Source of the DNA: Bacillota bacterium
GTDB taxonomy: Bacteria; Bacillota; UBA4882; UBA10575
NCBI GenBank assembly: GCA_012838955.1
Contig: DUOH01000028.1
Location: 1-46,104, forward strand
Direction of reading: 5' to 3'
Length of the DNA: 46,104 nt
Below are positions 1-8,262 of the stretch, piece after piece; position 1 is the stretch's first letter, and each line of letters begins with the position of its first letter. The notes beneath the pieces were generated by a model. It did no database searches. It was not told the origin of the DNA and saw nothing but the letters and a program-made list of their open reading frames with translations. Position numbers and translations under genes: made by a program.

Positions 1-107
1 AAAACCAGGGTAATCGCAGCCGTGGTCGTGGTCTTCCCGTGGTCAACGTGCCCGACGGTCCCAATGTTTACGTGCGGTTTGGTCCGCTCAAATTTTTGTT
101 TGGCCAT
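1..107 (-). CDS. tuf: Elongation factor Tu, N-terminal fragment
   Basis: Partial; the gene continues beyond the left edge. The 35 visible residues begin [20 protein letters not shown] and continue into the GHVDHGKT phosphate-binding loop (P-loop) of translational GTPases, which is diagnostic for EF-Tu, the GTPase that brings aminoacyl-tRNA to the ribosome. An AAGGGGG ribosome binding site lies about 9 bases upstream of the ATG. It lies downstream of sigH and three tRNA genes, as in many Firmicutes where tuf precedes rpmG-secE-nusG. A hairpin-T terminator separates it from the tRNAs, so it may have its own promoter or depend on read-through; I could not identify a convincing promoter between 108 and 293. 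Confidence 0.96.
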   Translation of the reverse strand, partial: MAKQKFERTKPHVNIGTVGHVDHGKTTTTAAITLV

Positions 108-293
108 TTTCTTGTATCCCCCTTTATCATAACACAATGGTTCATCTAAAATATGCAAATAATTCTACAGAATGTCTGGAATTCCTTCCGCTTCTCTAAT
201 TTTATATTCCCAGTGTTTACCATAATCATACATTTTATACGCTTGCAATGTTTATTTAGGCCTGTTCCATGCTAACGTCTGATAGTTCCTATA

Positions 294-325
294 TAATAAA
301 AAAACCCGAATGGGTCTTTTTTTAT
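294..325 (-). terminator. Terminator after the tRNA cluster
   Basis: On the minus strand a short ACCC/GGGT stem with an ATTC loop is flanked by A and T runs that extend the pairing. It is followed by seven T and begins directly after the tRNA-Thr CCA end. It should end most tRNA transcripts before tuf. Confidence 0.7.
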
Positions 326-401
326 TGGAGCCCTCAACCAGAATTGAACTGGTGACCTCATCCTTACCATGGATGCGCTCTACCTACTGAGCTATGAGGG
401 C
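326..401 (-). tRNA. tRNA-Thr (GGT)
   Basis: A 76-base cloverleaf with a GCCCTCA/TGAGGGC acceptor stem and an encoded CCA end. The anticodon stem is CATCC/GGATG with loop ATGGTAA, giving anticodon GGT. The T-arm reads CCAGTTCAATTCTGG. It is the last of three tandem tRNAs upstream of tuf. Confidence 0.95.
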
Positions 402-409
402 AAATAATT

Positions 410-485
<76 letters not shown>

Positions 486-513
486 ATATAAAATGGTTGT
501 AAAATTCTTCTTT

Positions 514-599
514 TGGTGGAGGGGGAAGGATTTGAACCTTCGAAGCGTTTACGCAACAGATTTACAGTCTGCCCCCTTTGGCCACTCGGGAACCCCTCC
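514..599 (-). tRNA. tRNA-Tyr (GTA)
   Basis: An 86-base class II tRNA with a long variable arm, GGAGGGG/CCCCTCC acceptor stem and encoded CCA. The anticodon stem CAGA/TCTG encloses loop CTGTAAA, giving anticodon GTA. It is the first gene of the tRNA cluster, about 10 bases downstream of the predicted transcription start. Confidence 0.95.
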
Positions 600-615
600 A
601 CAAGTCGCAAAACTT

Positions 616-644
616 ATTATAATATAAACCGGAAATGATGTCAA
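616..644 (-). promoter_or_regulatory. Consensus sigma-A promoter of the tRNA-Tyr/fMet/Thr cluster
   Basis: On the minus strand TTGACA (639-644) and TATAAT (616-621) are separated by exactly 17 bases, matching the housekeeping consensus at all twelve positions. The predicted start, near 609, is about 10 bases before tRNA-Tyr. Confidence 0.9.
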
Positions 645-796
645 TAGCTTTTTACGGGAATTATTTGGTCTTCTATTGTTAACTAGTAAGGCCTTTGACA
701 GGTTATCTTAGCTTGTCACCGTCTATCTTTACTTAACCTTCGTCACCATTTTCGGCTTCAACAGGCGTTATTGACATAACCATATCCATATACTAA

Positions 797-1459
797 TCAA
801 AAGTTATTATTATTCTCTTCTCTCTTCTCCAAATACCTTTCTAGTTTTCTTTTTACTCTTTGTAGGGCATTATCGATGGATTTCACATGTCTTCGCAAAT
901 CCCCGGCTATTTCCTGATAAGAACGGCCATCTAGGTAATACATGAGAACTTTCCATTCTAAATCACTAAGGAATTCACCCATTTTATTCTCTATATCAAC
1001 AAATTCTTCCCTACTGATCACCAGTTCTTCCGGATCGGTGACTTTATTTCCGGAGATTACATCAAGCAATGTCCGATCCGATTCCTCATCATAAATGGGT
1101 TTATTCAAAGAAACATAAGAGTTTAACGGAATATGCTTTTGTCTCGTCGCAGTCTTGATCGCGGTGATAATCTGCCGTGTAATACAGAGTTCAGCAAATG
1201 CCCTGAAAGATGCTAACTTATCATTGCGAAAGTCACGAATGGCCTTATATAGACCGATCATCCCCTCCTGAATGATATCCTCCCGATCAGCTCCGATTAA
1301 AAAGTAGGAGCGGGCTTTAGCGCGAACAAAGTTTTTATATTTATTAATCAAGTATTCCTGAGCAGCGGCATTACCCTGTCTGGCTGATTCCACAATCACC
1401 TCGTCCATCATGGTATCATATGCTTCATACTCATAATTCTTTTGAGGATTAGCCCCCAC
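797..1459 (-). CDS. sigH: RNA polymerase sporulation sigma factor SigH (sigma-30)
   Basis: The 220-residue length is usual for SigH, the sigma-70 family factor that drives early stationary-phase and sporulation-onset genes. Region 2 is visible around residues 30-95, including DREDIIQEGMIGLYKAIRDF, and the region 4 helix-turn-helix near residues 165-210 (LEWKVLMYYLDGRSYQEIA). The start is GTG, chosen because GGAGG lies 8 bases upstream and an earlier ATG is followed at once by TAG. Gene order rlmB-sigH-tuf supports the assignment. In Bacillus a NYN-domain gene (yacP/rae1) usually lies between rlmB and sigH; it is absent here, replaced by a 229-base gap that holds a hairpin. Confidence 0.95.
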   Translation of the reverse strand: MGANPQKNYEYEAYDTMMDEVIVESARQGNAAAQEYLINKYKNFVRAKARSYFLIGADREDIIQEGMIGLYKAIRDFRNDKLASFRAFAELCITRQIITAIKTATRQKHIPLNSYVSLNKPIYDEESDRTLLDVISGNKVTDPEELVISREEFVDIENKMGEFLSDLEWKVLMYYLDGRSYQEIAGDLRRHVKSIDNALQRVKRKLERYLEKREENNNNF

Positions 1460-1569
1460 CTACATCGCCTCCAGACAGTGATTGTAACAATCTTGTAATT
1501 CTAAAACTCATTATACAACAGGCTGTAACAACCGTCAAGGCGAATAGAATTCCCGCAGGTTATGACAGA

Positions 1570-1608
1570 AGAGGCCAGTCCCTCTTTCTCTCTAAGGGTA
1601 TGGCCTCT
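1570..1608 (-). terminator. Hairpin after rlmB, terminator-like
   Basis: AGAGGCCA at 1570-1577 pairs with TGGCCTCT at 1601-1608, and an inner CCCT/AGGG pair extends the stem. It follows the rlmB stop codon on the minus strand. The T tract is weak, so termination is plausible but not certain. The same outer arms recur at 26589-26626. Confidence 0.5.
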
Positions 1609-1688
1609 CCCCACACCGGATAGAAATATATGGAAACCATCTTACCCGACTCGATCAGGGGTTTCCAGGAAAAAAGCGGCGGTCCTTT

Positions 1689-2459
1689 CTAATAGTATCT
1701 TCTCCGCATAACCTCAGCTAATAAGACTCCGGCTGCTACGGAGACATTCAACGAGTTGACCTTTCCTTTCATCGGAATTCCCACTAATAGATCGCAATTC
1801 TCCTTCACCAGACGGCCCAGGCCTCTCCCCTCTCCCCCCAACACCAAGCAGAGCGGAGCTGCTAAATCAAATTTTTCAGTCCAGATCGTTTCCCCAGCCG
1901 GATCGGCCCCCAGCAGCCAACATCCTCTCTCCTTTAACTCCGTCATGGCCCGCACGATATTTTTGACCCGAGCCAGCGGAAGATGATTAGCCGCGCCAGC
2001 GGACGACCGGACCACAGTAGGAGTCAGACCAACTGCGCGCCTTTCCGGCACGATCACCCCATGCCCGCCGAAGACCTCGACACTCCGGATAATACTGCCC
2101 AAGTTATGCGGGTCTTCCACCCCGTCTAAAAGCATAAAGAGCGGCGGTTCTTTTCTGCGGTCCGCTCTCTGAAAAAGCTCTTCCAGAGAATAATAAGACA
2201 GTGGCGCTGCATAAGCAATCAATCCCTGGTGCATTCCGGTAGAAGAATGCCTGTTTAAGACTTCTTTCTCCAGTAACTGGACGGGAATATGCTTCTCTTT
2301 AGCCAGCGCCATTATGGTTCGAAAGTGTTCGCCATGGGCGTCTTTGGCCAAAAGAATCTTGTTTATTGGCCGCCCTGAGTTGATGGCCTCGAGAACCGGG
2401 TTACGTCCCTCGATTACCTCCTCATTTGCTATTTTTCCTGTTCTTCCTGCTCTTGGCAT
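1689..2459 (-). CDS. rlmB: 23S rRNA (guanosine-2'-O)-methyltransferase RlmB
   Basis: A SPOUT-class (TrmH/SpoU) 2'-O-ribose methyltransferase of 256 residues; RlmB modifies a conserved guanosine in the 23S peptidyl-transferase region (G2251 in E. coli numbering). An N-terminal substrate-binding domain (EVIEGRNPVLEAINSGRPIN, residues 14-33) precedes the knotted catalytic domain with LDGVEDPHNLGSIIRS (about 111-126), LGGEGRGL and IPMKGKVNSLNVSVAAG near the C-terminus. These are the three SpoU motifs. The ATG overlaps the thyX stop as TAATG, so the two are translationally coupled, with GAGGTGG as ribosome binding site. Part of the mrnC-thyX-rlmB-sigH order typical of Firmicutes. Confidence 0.95.
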   Translation of the reverse strand: MPRAGRTGKIANEEVIEGRNPVLEAINSGRPINKILLAKDAHGEHFRTIMALAKEKHIPVQLLEKEVLNRHSSTGMHQGLIAYAAPLSYYSLEELFQRADRRKEPPLFMLLDGVEDPHNLGSIIRSVEVFGGHGVIVPERRAVGLTPTVVRSSAGAANHLPLARVKNIVRAMTELKERGCWLLGADPAGETIWTEKFDLAAPLCLVLGGEGRGLGRLVKENCDLLVGIPMKGKVNSLNVSVAAGVLLAEVMRRRYY

Positions 2460-3136
2460 TAGTCCACCTCTTTTTCATAGGGTTGTCCACAGGAAAAAGC
2501 GCCTTCACGGCAGTATCCTTTGGCCAGACATGTAGGGCCCGATATAGCGAAAAGGAGCGGGGCGACGGTCCTGACCTGTGTCCGTATCCGCCAAGCTAAA
2601 TCCCTAATCTCCCACTGAGCCCGTCGGCAACAACGAAGTTCCAGGAAGTTCAGGAGACTACGGGCGTTCATACTCATAACCAGCTGTGTCTCACAGGCAT
2701 TCGGCAGTAAGTATCTGGCGTCCTCCTTGGGGATGCCCATCTTTACCAAATCAGTATACCCGTCCTGGATTGATTTGATGACTTGAGCAAACCGTTCTTT
2801 GGCGGATGGGGATTGAGCGATACTAGGAGGTAAAACCGGGTTAAAGCCGGCCTCAGTTACATAACGTTGAGAACGTTGAGAATAAGAAGCGATCCTATGC
2901 CTGACCAACTGGTGGCTTAGTGCTCTGCTGACTCCCTCAATGGCAAAAGTAAAGGATACATGCTCAAAAGGGGACTCATGACCGTTCACGATCAGCTTTT
3001 CCAAAAAAGTCTTCTGCTCCTCCTGAGTAAAAGCAGCCCAGATCTCCCCGGGCTGCTTTGGTGAATAGCACAAACGGGCTGCGGTGGCTACCACCCGGTC
3101 CGGTTCAGGTGTATAAGTTAAGAGTGTAACCTTCAT
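2459..3136 (-). CDS. thyX: FAD-dependent thymidylate synthase ThyX
   Basis: Converts dUMP to dTMP using methylene-tetrahydrofolate, with FAD and NAD(P)H as hydride carriers. The ThyX signature RHRxxSxxxxSxR is complete at residues 79-91 (RHRIASYSQRSQR). The FAD-binding HESPFEH segment is at 53-59, and a second substrate-binding stretch (NARSLLNFLELRCCRRAQWE) lies near 156-175. Length 225 is normal for the family. The gene overlaps rlmB by one base and lies 10 bases after mrnC. Confidence 0.96.
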   Translation of the reverse strand: MKVTLLTYTPEPDRVVATAARLCYSPKQPGEIWAAFTQEEQKTFLEKLIVNGHESPFEHVSFTFAIEGVSRALSHQLVRHRIASYSQRSQRYVTEAGFNPVLPPSIAQSPSAKERFAQVIKSIQDGYTDLVKMGIPKEDARYLLPNACETQLVMSMNARSLLNFLELRCCRRAQWEIRDLAWRIRTQVRTVAPLLFAISGPTCLAKGYCREGAFSCGQPYEKEVD

Positions 3137-3146
3137 AACTAATTAC

Positions 3147-3566
3147 TCATCCTCCTTGATCCGCCAAACCTTCCAGAATTTCCAGGCCTTTACGAATCAA
3201 CTCTTTCATCCGTTCTTCTTTTCCGGTTAAATACAAGAAGCCCAGCAGCCCTTCCCAGGCTGTACTGTGCCGATAAGTAACGGGGTCGGTATGAGCCGGG
3301 GTATGTCCGGTCTTATAGTTCCGACCTCTACGCAAGATATCGTTCTCCTCTGCCGACAGTTCCGGCGTAATGGCGTGCACAATCTTGGCCTGTGCTTCCG
3401 CCTTCACCAGCTTGATTGCTTCCCGGTGCAAAATGCCGGTGGTTTTTAATTGCTTCACCCGCAATAAATACTCGCGCGTATATAGCTCATACAGAGCATC
3501 ACCCAAGTAAGCCCAGAGCGCCGGGGATAGTTCTCTGGGATTAACCGGGTTATCTATATTCGGCAT
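3147..3566 (-). CDS. mrnC: Mini-ribonuclease III
   Basis: A 139-residue RNase III catalytic domain without a double-stranded RNA-binding domain. In Bacillus this enzyme matures the 23S rRNA ends. The conserved helix with acidic residues is at the N-terminus (LSPALWAYLGDALYELYTRE, 14-33). A second conserved segment, RGRNYKTGHTP, lies near residue 80. The ATG has GAGGAAG 6 bases upstream. In many Firmicutes cysS precedes this gene; here the EndoQ-helicase fusion takes that place. Confidence 0.94.
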   Translation of the reverse strand: MPNIDNPVNPRELSPALWAYLGDALYELYTREYLLRVKQLKTTGILHREAIKLVKAEAQAKIVHAITPELSAEENDILRRGRNYKTGHTPAHTDPVTYRHSTAWEGLLGFLYLTGKEERMKELIRKGLEILEGLADQGG

Positions 3567-3596
3567 TGACTACTTCCTCTCTTTATGTGGATATCC

Positions 3597-6500
3597 CTAG
3601 AATAACCTCTTTTGCTGATGTTTCTTTCTTCGCATTGTACCAGATTCTTCATAGCACAGCAACTCCGGGGGAATTTCTTCCAGAAACCTGGAAGCAACGC
3701 GCTCCTCAATGACACCAAAACGCCTTCTACGTTTGGCTTGAAATAAAACCAATTCTCTACCCGCCCTGGTCAGTCCCACATAAAATAAGCGCCTTTCCTC
3801 CTCGAGCTCCGTCTCTTGTGAACTGTTCAATAATGGAAGCAATCCTTCTTCCAATCCGGTGATGAGCACAGCCGGATATTCCAATCCTTTAGCCGCATGT
3901 ATCGTCATTAGGTTTATATACTCCGGCGCCGGACCTTTCAGTCCCAGCCTCTCCAGGTCGCCTTCCCGTCCAATCTGGAGGCGGGCAAATAATTCCCGTA
4001 CATCCACGCTTAAGGCGGCCAAACCCAAAAGCTCTTGCACTTCTTTTTTCTGCTCATCCCATTGGCAATCAGCAACCCACTGGGTAAAGACGGCCAATGG
4101 CGAATCCTCGAGGCGCGCGGCATACTTCTGATAAAGGTCGAAGAAAGATTGGAGTTTCCGCCAGAGACCGGGGCAATCCCCTGCTGGTAATTCCGGTAAA
4201 GGCAGCACCCCGGTCAGGAGATCCTGCAAAAAATGGAGAAAATTCAGATCTGTACGGTGAACCCGGTGCGCTTGGTACAAGGCCCAGAGCCTCTCCAAAT
4301 GCTCGACTCCTGGATTGAAAGCCTCAAGATGCAGGGCGGACAAGAGAAAATAATCCTCCGGTTCCAGGAGCGCATGGAAGAAGATGACGGTCTCCCTAAT
4401 CTCCTTAGTATATAACAGTTTCTTTTCTCCAACCACCTTATAAGGCAGACCCACTTTGGCAAAGGCTTCTTCCAGCGCGTCCAATTGACGCCCGGTTCGG
4501 TATAAGACAGCGATCTCGCCAAAGCTGTAATTGGATCTTGCCCCCAAGCCTGCTGTGGCCGAATGTGCTTTACCTCTTCGATCACTGTGGGCGCTGAGCA
4601 GATCAGTACCGCCCACTAATGACACCACCTCTCTAACCACGGCCGCAGCTTCCGCCTTCTCGCTCTCGGCCCGCACTACTTTGATGTGCCCTGTCTCCGC
4701 CTTCGTCACTGCTTTATTTTCCGTAGGTTGAAAACGTGTATTGTACTTGATTACACTATTGGCCGCCTGCAGAATATAAGAGGCCGATCGGTAATTCCTA
4801 GTCAGTGTGTAGACTTGATGCTCAGGAAAGTCTTGCCGGAACTCTTGGAATATTCCATGCTCAGCTCCTCTAAAGCCATAAATAGCTTGATCCGGGTCAC
4901 CAATTACAAATAAGCTCTCTTGGGACAATAACTTGATCAAGCGATATTGTAGGGGGGTCAGATCCTGAAATTCATCGACCAACAGGTGATCATATCTCTC
5001 CAGCATTGCCCGGGGAACCAACCCTTTCTCCAAGAGTTCAATCGTATACACCAGCAATTCATCAAAGTCCAATACTTGGTAGGCGTTGAGCTTCTCTTGA
5101 TACCTACGGTACAACTCCCGCCACTCTTCGGGAACCTGGGGATCATCGGGTTTGAAGTCTCTATTTTTCAGCTTGGAAATGATCAAAGCCGTCTCCCGAA
5201 GGGTAACCCCCTTTGCCTGAGGTAAAAAACCCACTGCTTCATATTCGGAGAGTAAGGGGCGTTTATGCGCCTGCGATGACGATTTAATCATCTTCAAGCA
5301 TAATTGGTGCAGATTACCTACTTGAACTTGGTAGACTTCCCTGTCGGCCGCTGGTGGAAGCAAACCGGCCAATCTCTTCTGTAACTCCTCTGCTGCTTTC
5401 TTGGTAAAAGTGAGACAAGTAATTCTGCGGGCCGGTACCCCCTGGCTCAAAAGAAACCTCACTCTCTGTAGGAGGGTTCTGGTCTTTCCTGTTCCGGGGC
5501 CGGCCAATACCGCTACTCTTTTTGCTGTAGAAAAAACGGCTGCTTTTTGTTCCAGGTTGAGTTCGTCAAAGCCTTCCTTGCCGGAAGAATCTTGCTCCCT
5601 ACGACCAAGACACACCGCCTCTCCCAGTGCACAGGCTTGTTCATCGCGGAACTCCGGCACACCGGTTCTATTCTGTACAGCGCCGGTCCTGGCGGGCTTC
5701 AGTGCAGGTAAGATCAACGCAAACTCGTCTGTAAAAAGGGTGGCTTGTCCAGAGAAGGAACGGCGCTCATCTTCACGGAAGATATTCACCTGGCCATATT
5801 GCCCGTCAAAACCCGGGTTGATCTCCAAGAGTCCGTGCCGCACACGGCGGATCCCCTCCGCAGTCAGAGTTCCGGCAACACTTTTTACCTCTTCCAGTGG
5901 TGTTTCTCTTAAAATCATCAACTCCGGGCCGCACGCGGCCAATAATTTATCGTAGATCCGTTCCACTTTTTTACTTTTTTCCCCTACCCCGAGGGTGGCA
6001 GCGATCACCTTCTTCAACGGGACCAGACGCTCATAAGGCCTGGCCGTATCCGAACGCTCACCGGGGTCACGGTCTGCTAAAACCTCCGTCCGGTGCAGCA
6101 CACCGACGGTGACTTTTTTCCCGCAAACCGGACAGATCTGCCCGGCTCTCCTGGTCTGCTCCGGCTCCCACTGCACTCCACAGGCGCGGTGTCCGTCCCA
6201 GTGATACTTCCCTTCTTCCGGAAAGAATTCCACCGTGCCCAAGAATTGACCGTCCGGCTTTTTAAGGGCGGATCGCAAATTGTCATACGAGAGCTCGATA
6301 TCGAATAGGTTGGCTTCGCGCGCCAAATTTTGGGGGGAATGAGCGTCCGAGTTGGAGATAAGAGGGTAAGTATCCAGCGCTGACCAGCGCCAGTTCATCG
6401 CCGGATCAGAGGAGAGTCCGGTCTCCAAGGCCACGATTTCCCCGGTTAAATCTTCATAACACTCTTCCAGGCTGTCAAATCCGGAATTTGCACCAAATAC

Positions 6501-7034
6501 CGAAAAATGCGGCGTCCAGATATGAGCAGGAATATAGATGGCCCGGTCGGAGAGGTCCATTACCATCTCCAAAAGGTCACGGCTGTCCAAGCCGAGGATT
6601 GGTCTACCGTCGGCAGAGATATTTCCGATCTTGCCCAACCGGTCGGCCAGTTGATCGGCTTCGGTAAAACCAGGGAGGAGGATTAAATGATGCACCTTCC
6701 TCGTTCTGCCGTTCTTCTTATAAATGGTGCTAATCTCACCGGAGAGCACAAAACGCACACCAGGACCCAAAGATAAACCGGCGTCTACAGCGGATTGGTC
6801 TATTGAATCCAGAAAGGCTTTTTCATACTCTTTCTTCAATTGCCACAGACCGTCCTCTGCCGGTTCCAAGCGGTCTTTCAAAATCTGACGCCAGGCCGGG
6901 TGAGTTAGATCCCCGGTGCCGATGAGAGTTAGCCCTTTCCGTCTGGCCCAGTATGCTAAAGTCTCCGGCTCACAGTCTTTGCTGGTGGCTATGGAGTATT
7001 TGGAATGAATATGGAGGTCAGCCCAGAAGCGCAA
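3597..7034 (-). CDS. EndoQ-like PHP nuclease fused to UvrD/PcrA-type helicase
   Basis: Two complete enzymes in one chain; numbers count from the longest frame, start 7043. Residues 1-430 match endonuclease Q (TIGR00375/YqxK), a PHP-fold nuclease that nicks 5' of uracil, hypoxanthine, xanthine or abasic sites. Visible PHP motifs are DLHIHSKYS (9-17), GTGDLTHP (42-49), SGEIS (101-105), AHIWTP (173-178) and NSDAHS (231-236), plus a zinc-binding CPVCGK element (304-309) with an upstream Cys. After a linker, residues 493-1148 form a superfamily 1 helicase with AGPGTGKT (514-521), DEFQD (690-694), GDPDQAIYGFRGA and, nearer the end, TIHAAKGLEYPAV and YVGLTRA. All helicase motifs look intact. GGAG abuts the first ATG, so I place the start at the TTG three codons later, 9 bases from that site. 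A deaminated-base repair role is inferred from the family. Confidence 0.88.
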   Translation of the reverse strand: MRFWADLHIHSKYSIATSKDCEPETLAYWARRKGLTLIGTGDLTHPAWRQILKDRLEPAEDGLWQLKKEYEKAFLDSIDQSAVDAGLSLGPGVRFVLSGEISTIYKKNGRTRKVHHLILLPGFTEADQLADRLGKIGNISADGRPILGLDSRDLLEMVMDLSDRAIYIPAHIWTPHFSVFGANSGFDSLEECYEDLTGEIVALETGLSSDPAMNWRWSALDTYPLISNSDAHSPQNLAREANLFDIELSYDNLRSALKKPDGQFLGTVEFFPEEGKYHWDGHRACGVQWEPEQTRRAGQICPVCGKKVTVGVLHRTEVLADRDPGERSDTARPYERLVPLKKVIAATLGVGEKSKKVERIYDKLLAACGPELMILRETPLEEVKSVAGTLTAEGIRRVRHGLLEINPGFDGQYGQVNIFREDERRSFSGQATLFTDEFALILPALKPARTGAVQNRTGVPEFRDEQACALGEAVCLGRREQDSSGKEGFDELNLEQKAAVFSTAKRVAVLAGPGTGKTRTLLQRVRFLLSQGVPARRITCLTFTKKAAEELQKRLAGLLPPAADREVYQVQVGNLHQLCLKMIKSSSQAHKRPLLSEYEAVGFLPQAKGVTLRETALIISKLKNRDFKPDDPQVPEEWRELYRRYQEKLNAYQVLDFDELLVYTIELLEKGLVPRAMLERYDHLLVDEFQDLTPLQYRLIKLLSQESLFVIGDPDQAIYGFRGAEHGIFQEFRQDFPEHQVYTLTRNYRSASYILQAANSVIKYNTRFQPTENKAVTKAETGHIKVVRAESEKAEAAAVVREVVSLVGGTDLLSAHSDRRGKAHSATAGLGARSNYSFGEIAVLYRTGRQLDALEEAFAKVGLPYKVVGEKKLLYTKEIRETVIFFHALLEPEDYFLLSALHLEAFNPGVEHLERLWALYQAHRVHRTDLNFLHFLQDLLTGVLPLPELPAGDCPGLWRKLQSFFDLYQKYAARLEDSPLAVFTQWVADCQWDEQKKEVQELLGLAALSVDVRELFARLQIGREGDLERLGLKGPAPEYINLMTIHAAKGLEYPAVLITGLEEGLLPLLNSSQETELEEERRLFYVGLTRAGRELVLFQAKRRRRFGVIEERVASRFLEEIPPELLCYEESGTMRRKKHQQKRLF

Positions 7035-7094
7035 GAAAATCATCTCCTATACTAGAGTAAAAGATTCTTTTTGATTTGAAAAAAACCTTCTGTC

Positions 7095-7110
7095 AGGAGA
7101 ATATTCTCCT
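7095..7110. repeat. 16-bp perfect palindrome upstream of the EndoQ-helicase gene
   Basis: AGGAGAATATTCTCCT is its own reverse complement. It lies about 60 bases upstream of the EndoQ-helicase start, where an operator would be expected. The remaining 7044-7217 sequence shows no other clear signal. Confidence 0.55.
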
Positions 7111-7217
7111 CACTTGCTTTTAGTTGCCAAGCGAACCTCCGGTCTAATTACCTCAGTTTATCCGTTATCCAGTTCACACCTATTACGAACTTAAAACCAT
7201 CTGCCTCAATCTTTAAC

Positions 7218-8009
7218 TCATTCTCCACCATCCTGCAGCCTCTCTTCTTGTTCCTCAGTTCTTCCTTGAACAACTACTATATCTTCCTGAGTGTCCCCGG
7301 CCGGATCTTCATCCGCCGGTATCACCTCCTGCATTACCTCTTTTATCTCTGCTCTCTCTTCTTCTTCCTCCATACCTTTCCTTTCATCGGTTTCCCGCAG
7401 ATGGCCGGTGCTTTCCGTAGCGGACGAGGACCCTTGTAAAGTCCGGTCACTTTCTTCCTTGGGCCCACTCATCCAGGACAAATCAAATTCTTTCCCTGCA
7501 TATTCCAGGGTCAGTCTTTGTAATAAAACCCTTGATTCCCTCAGCCATTCCTCAGCCGCTTTCGGAATATCCCGGAGAGAGGCATTATGATTTGTTTCAG
7601 CGCTTTCCAATTGGGTCAGAATTCGATCTTCTTCCCGTAAATGCGTCTTCAGTAACCATAAAAAACCCTCCCCGGTTCTGACCAATTCCTTACCGGAATT
7701 GGGCCGTCCCAGCCTTAATTCTCCGATGATCTCCCCCATCTTTCCGATGCTGCTCTTTATTTCTTCATGGGCCTGGCTCATCCGAGCCGCTGAAGGATGA
7801 TGCTCCGCCCTTAACCGTGTAAAAACATGTTCTTCTTCCGAGGATAAATGCTGAGTCACCAAATACTCCCGGCAGAGCCTGTAAATATCCTCCAAATCTA
7901 CAAGGTTAACGGCCTTACCCGTTCCTAACCTCCTAATCAGCTCCTGAAAGATTAACCCCACCATTTGTAAGAATTCATGTTCCTTGCGCAGCCTGGTTAG
8001 GTAATCCAT
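7218..8009 (-). CDS. Hemerythrin/HHE-domain protein with acidic tail
   Basis: A 263-residue soluble protein. Residues 1-135 form a four-helix hemerythrin-like bundle with iron-ligand candidates His11, His54 with Glu58 (HLSSEE), His61, His81 with Glu82 and His123 with Asp128 (HLREED). Such domains bind a di-iron centre and take part in oxygen or nitric oxide sensing, iron handling or damage repair; the role here is unknown. Residues from about 175 onward are low-complexity and very rich in Glu, probably disordered. The ATG is followed at once by the conserved first helix. No partner gene is evident: the neighbours are the EndoQ-helicase and the CoA-disulfide reductase, both separated by more than 170 bases. 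Confidence 0.8.
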   Translation of the reverse strand: MDYLTRLRKEHEFLQMVGLIFQELIRRLGTGKAVNLVDLEDIYRLCREYLVTQHLSSEEEHVFTRLRAEHHPSAARMSQAHEEIKSSIGKMGEIIGELRLGRPNSGKELVRTGEGFLWLLKTHLREEDRILTQLESAETNHNASLRDIPKAAEEWLRESRVLLQRLTLEYAGKEFDLSWMSGPKEESDRTLQGSSSATESTGHLRETDERKGMEEEEERAEIKEVMQEVIPADEDPAGDTQEDIVVVQGRTEEQEERLQDGGE

Positions 8010-8229
8010 TATGCTCCCCCTTCCAGATTACTTCTTCTTCCGCTGCTTTAATCCGTCAATCTTTTGGTAAAGGGCCAGTCCTCTCCTTAACCCCTTGAGA
8101 AGATCTCCCCGTTTTAGATTGTATAGTCAGATCCGCCCTTTTATTACACTTCCTTCATTTGGTGGTTTTTAGAAGGTTCCCCTCGGAACTGGAGAAGCGA
8201 TTTATTGGAATCTGTCTTCCGTATCGTTT

Positions 8230-8262
8230 TAAGCGGCCTCATCCGGCGGCCCACTACCGGCC
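8230..8262 (-). terminator. Possible terminator over the coaDR stop codon
   Basis: AGCGGCC and GGCCGCT form a GC-rich stem on the minus strand with a roughly 19-base loop, overlapping the stop codon at 8254. The T tract is poor, so the call is tentative. The gap 8010-8253 holds nothing else I recognise. Confidence 0.3.

Noticed and set aside
5401-5955. Plus-strand 184-codon open frame
   Set aside because: It is antisense to the fusion gene, whose EndoQ and helicase motifs are intact through this stretch; no ribosome binding site or protein similarity.
7120-7150. LexA-like box CGAACCTCCGGTC upstream of the EndoQ-helicase gene
   Set aside because: The GAAC-N4-GTTC core is broken (GGTC), so SOS control is not supported.
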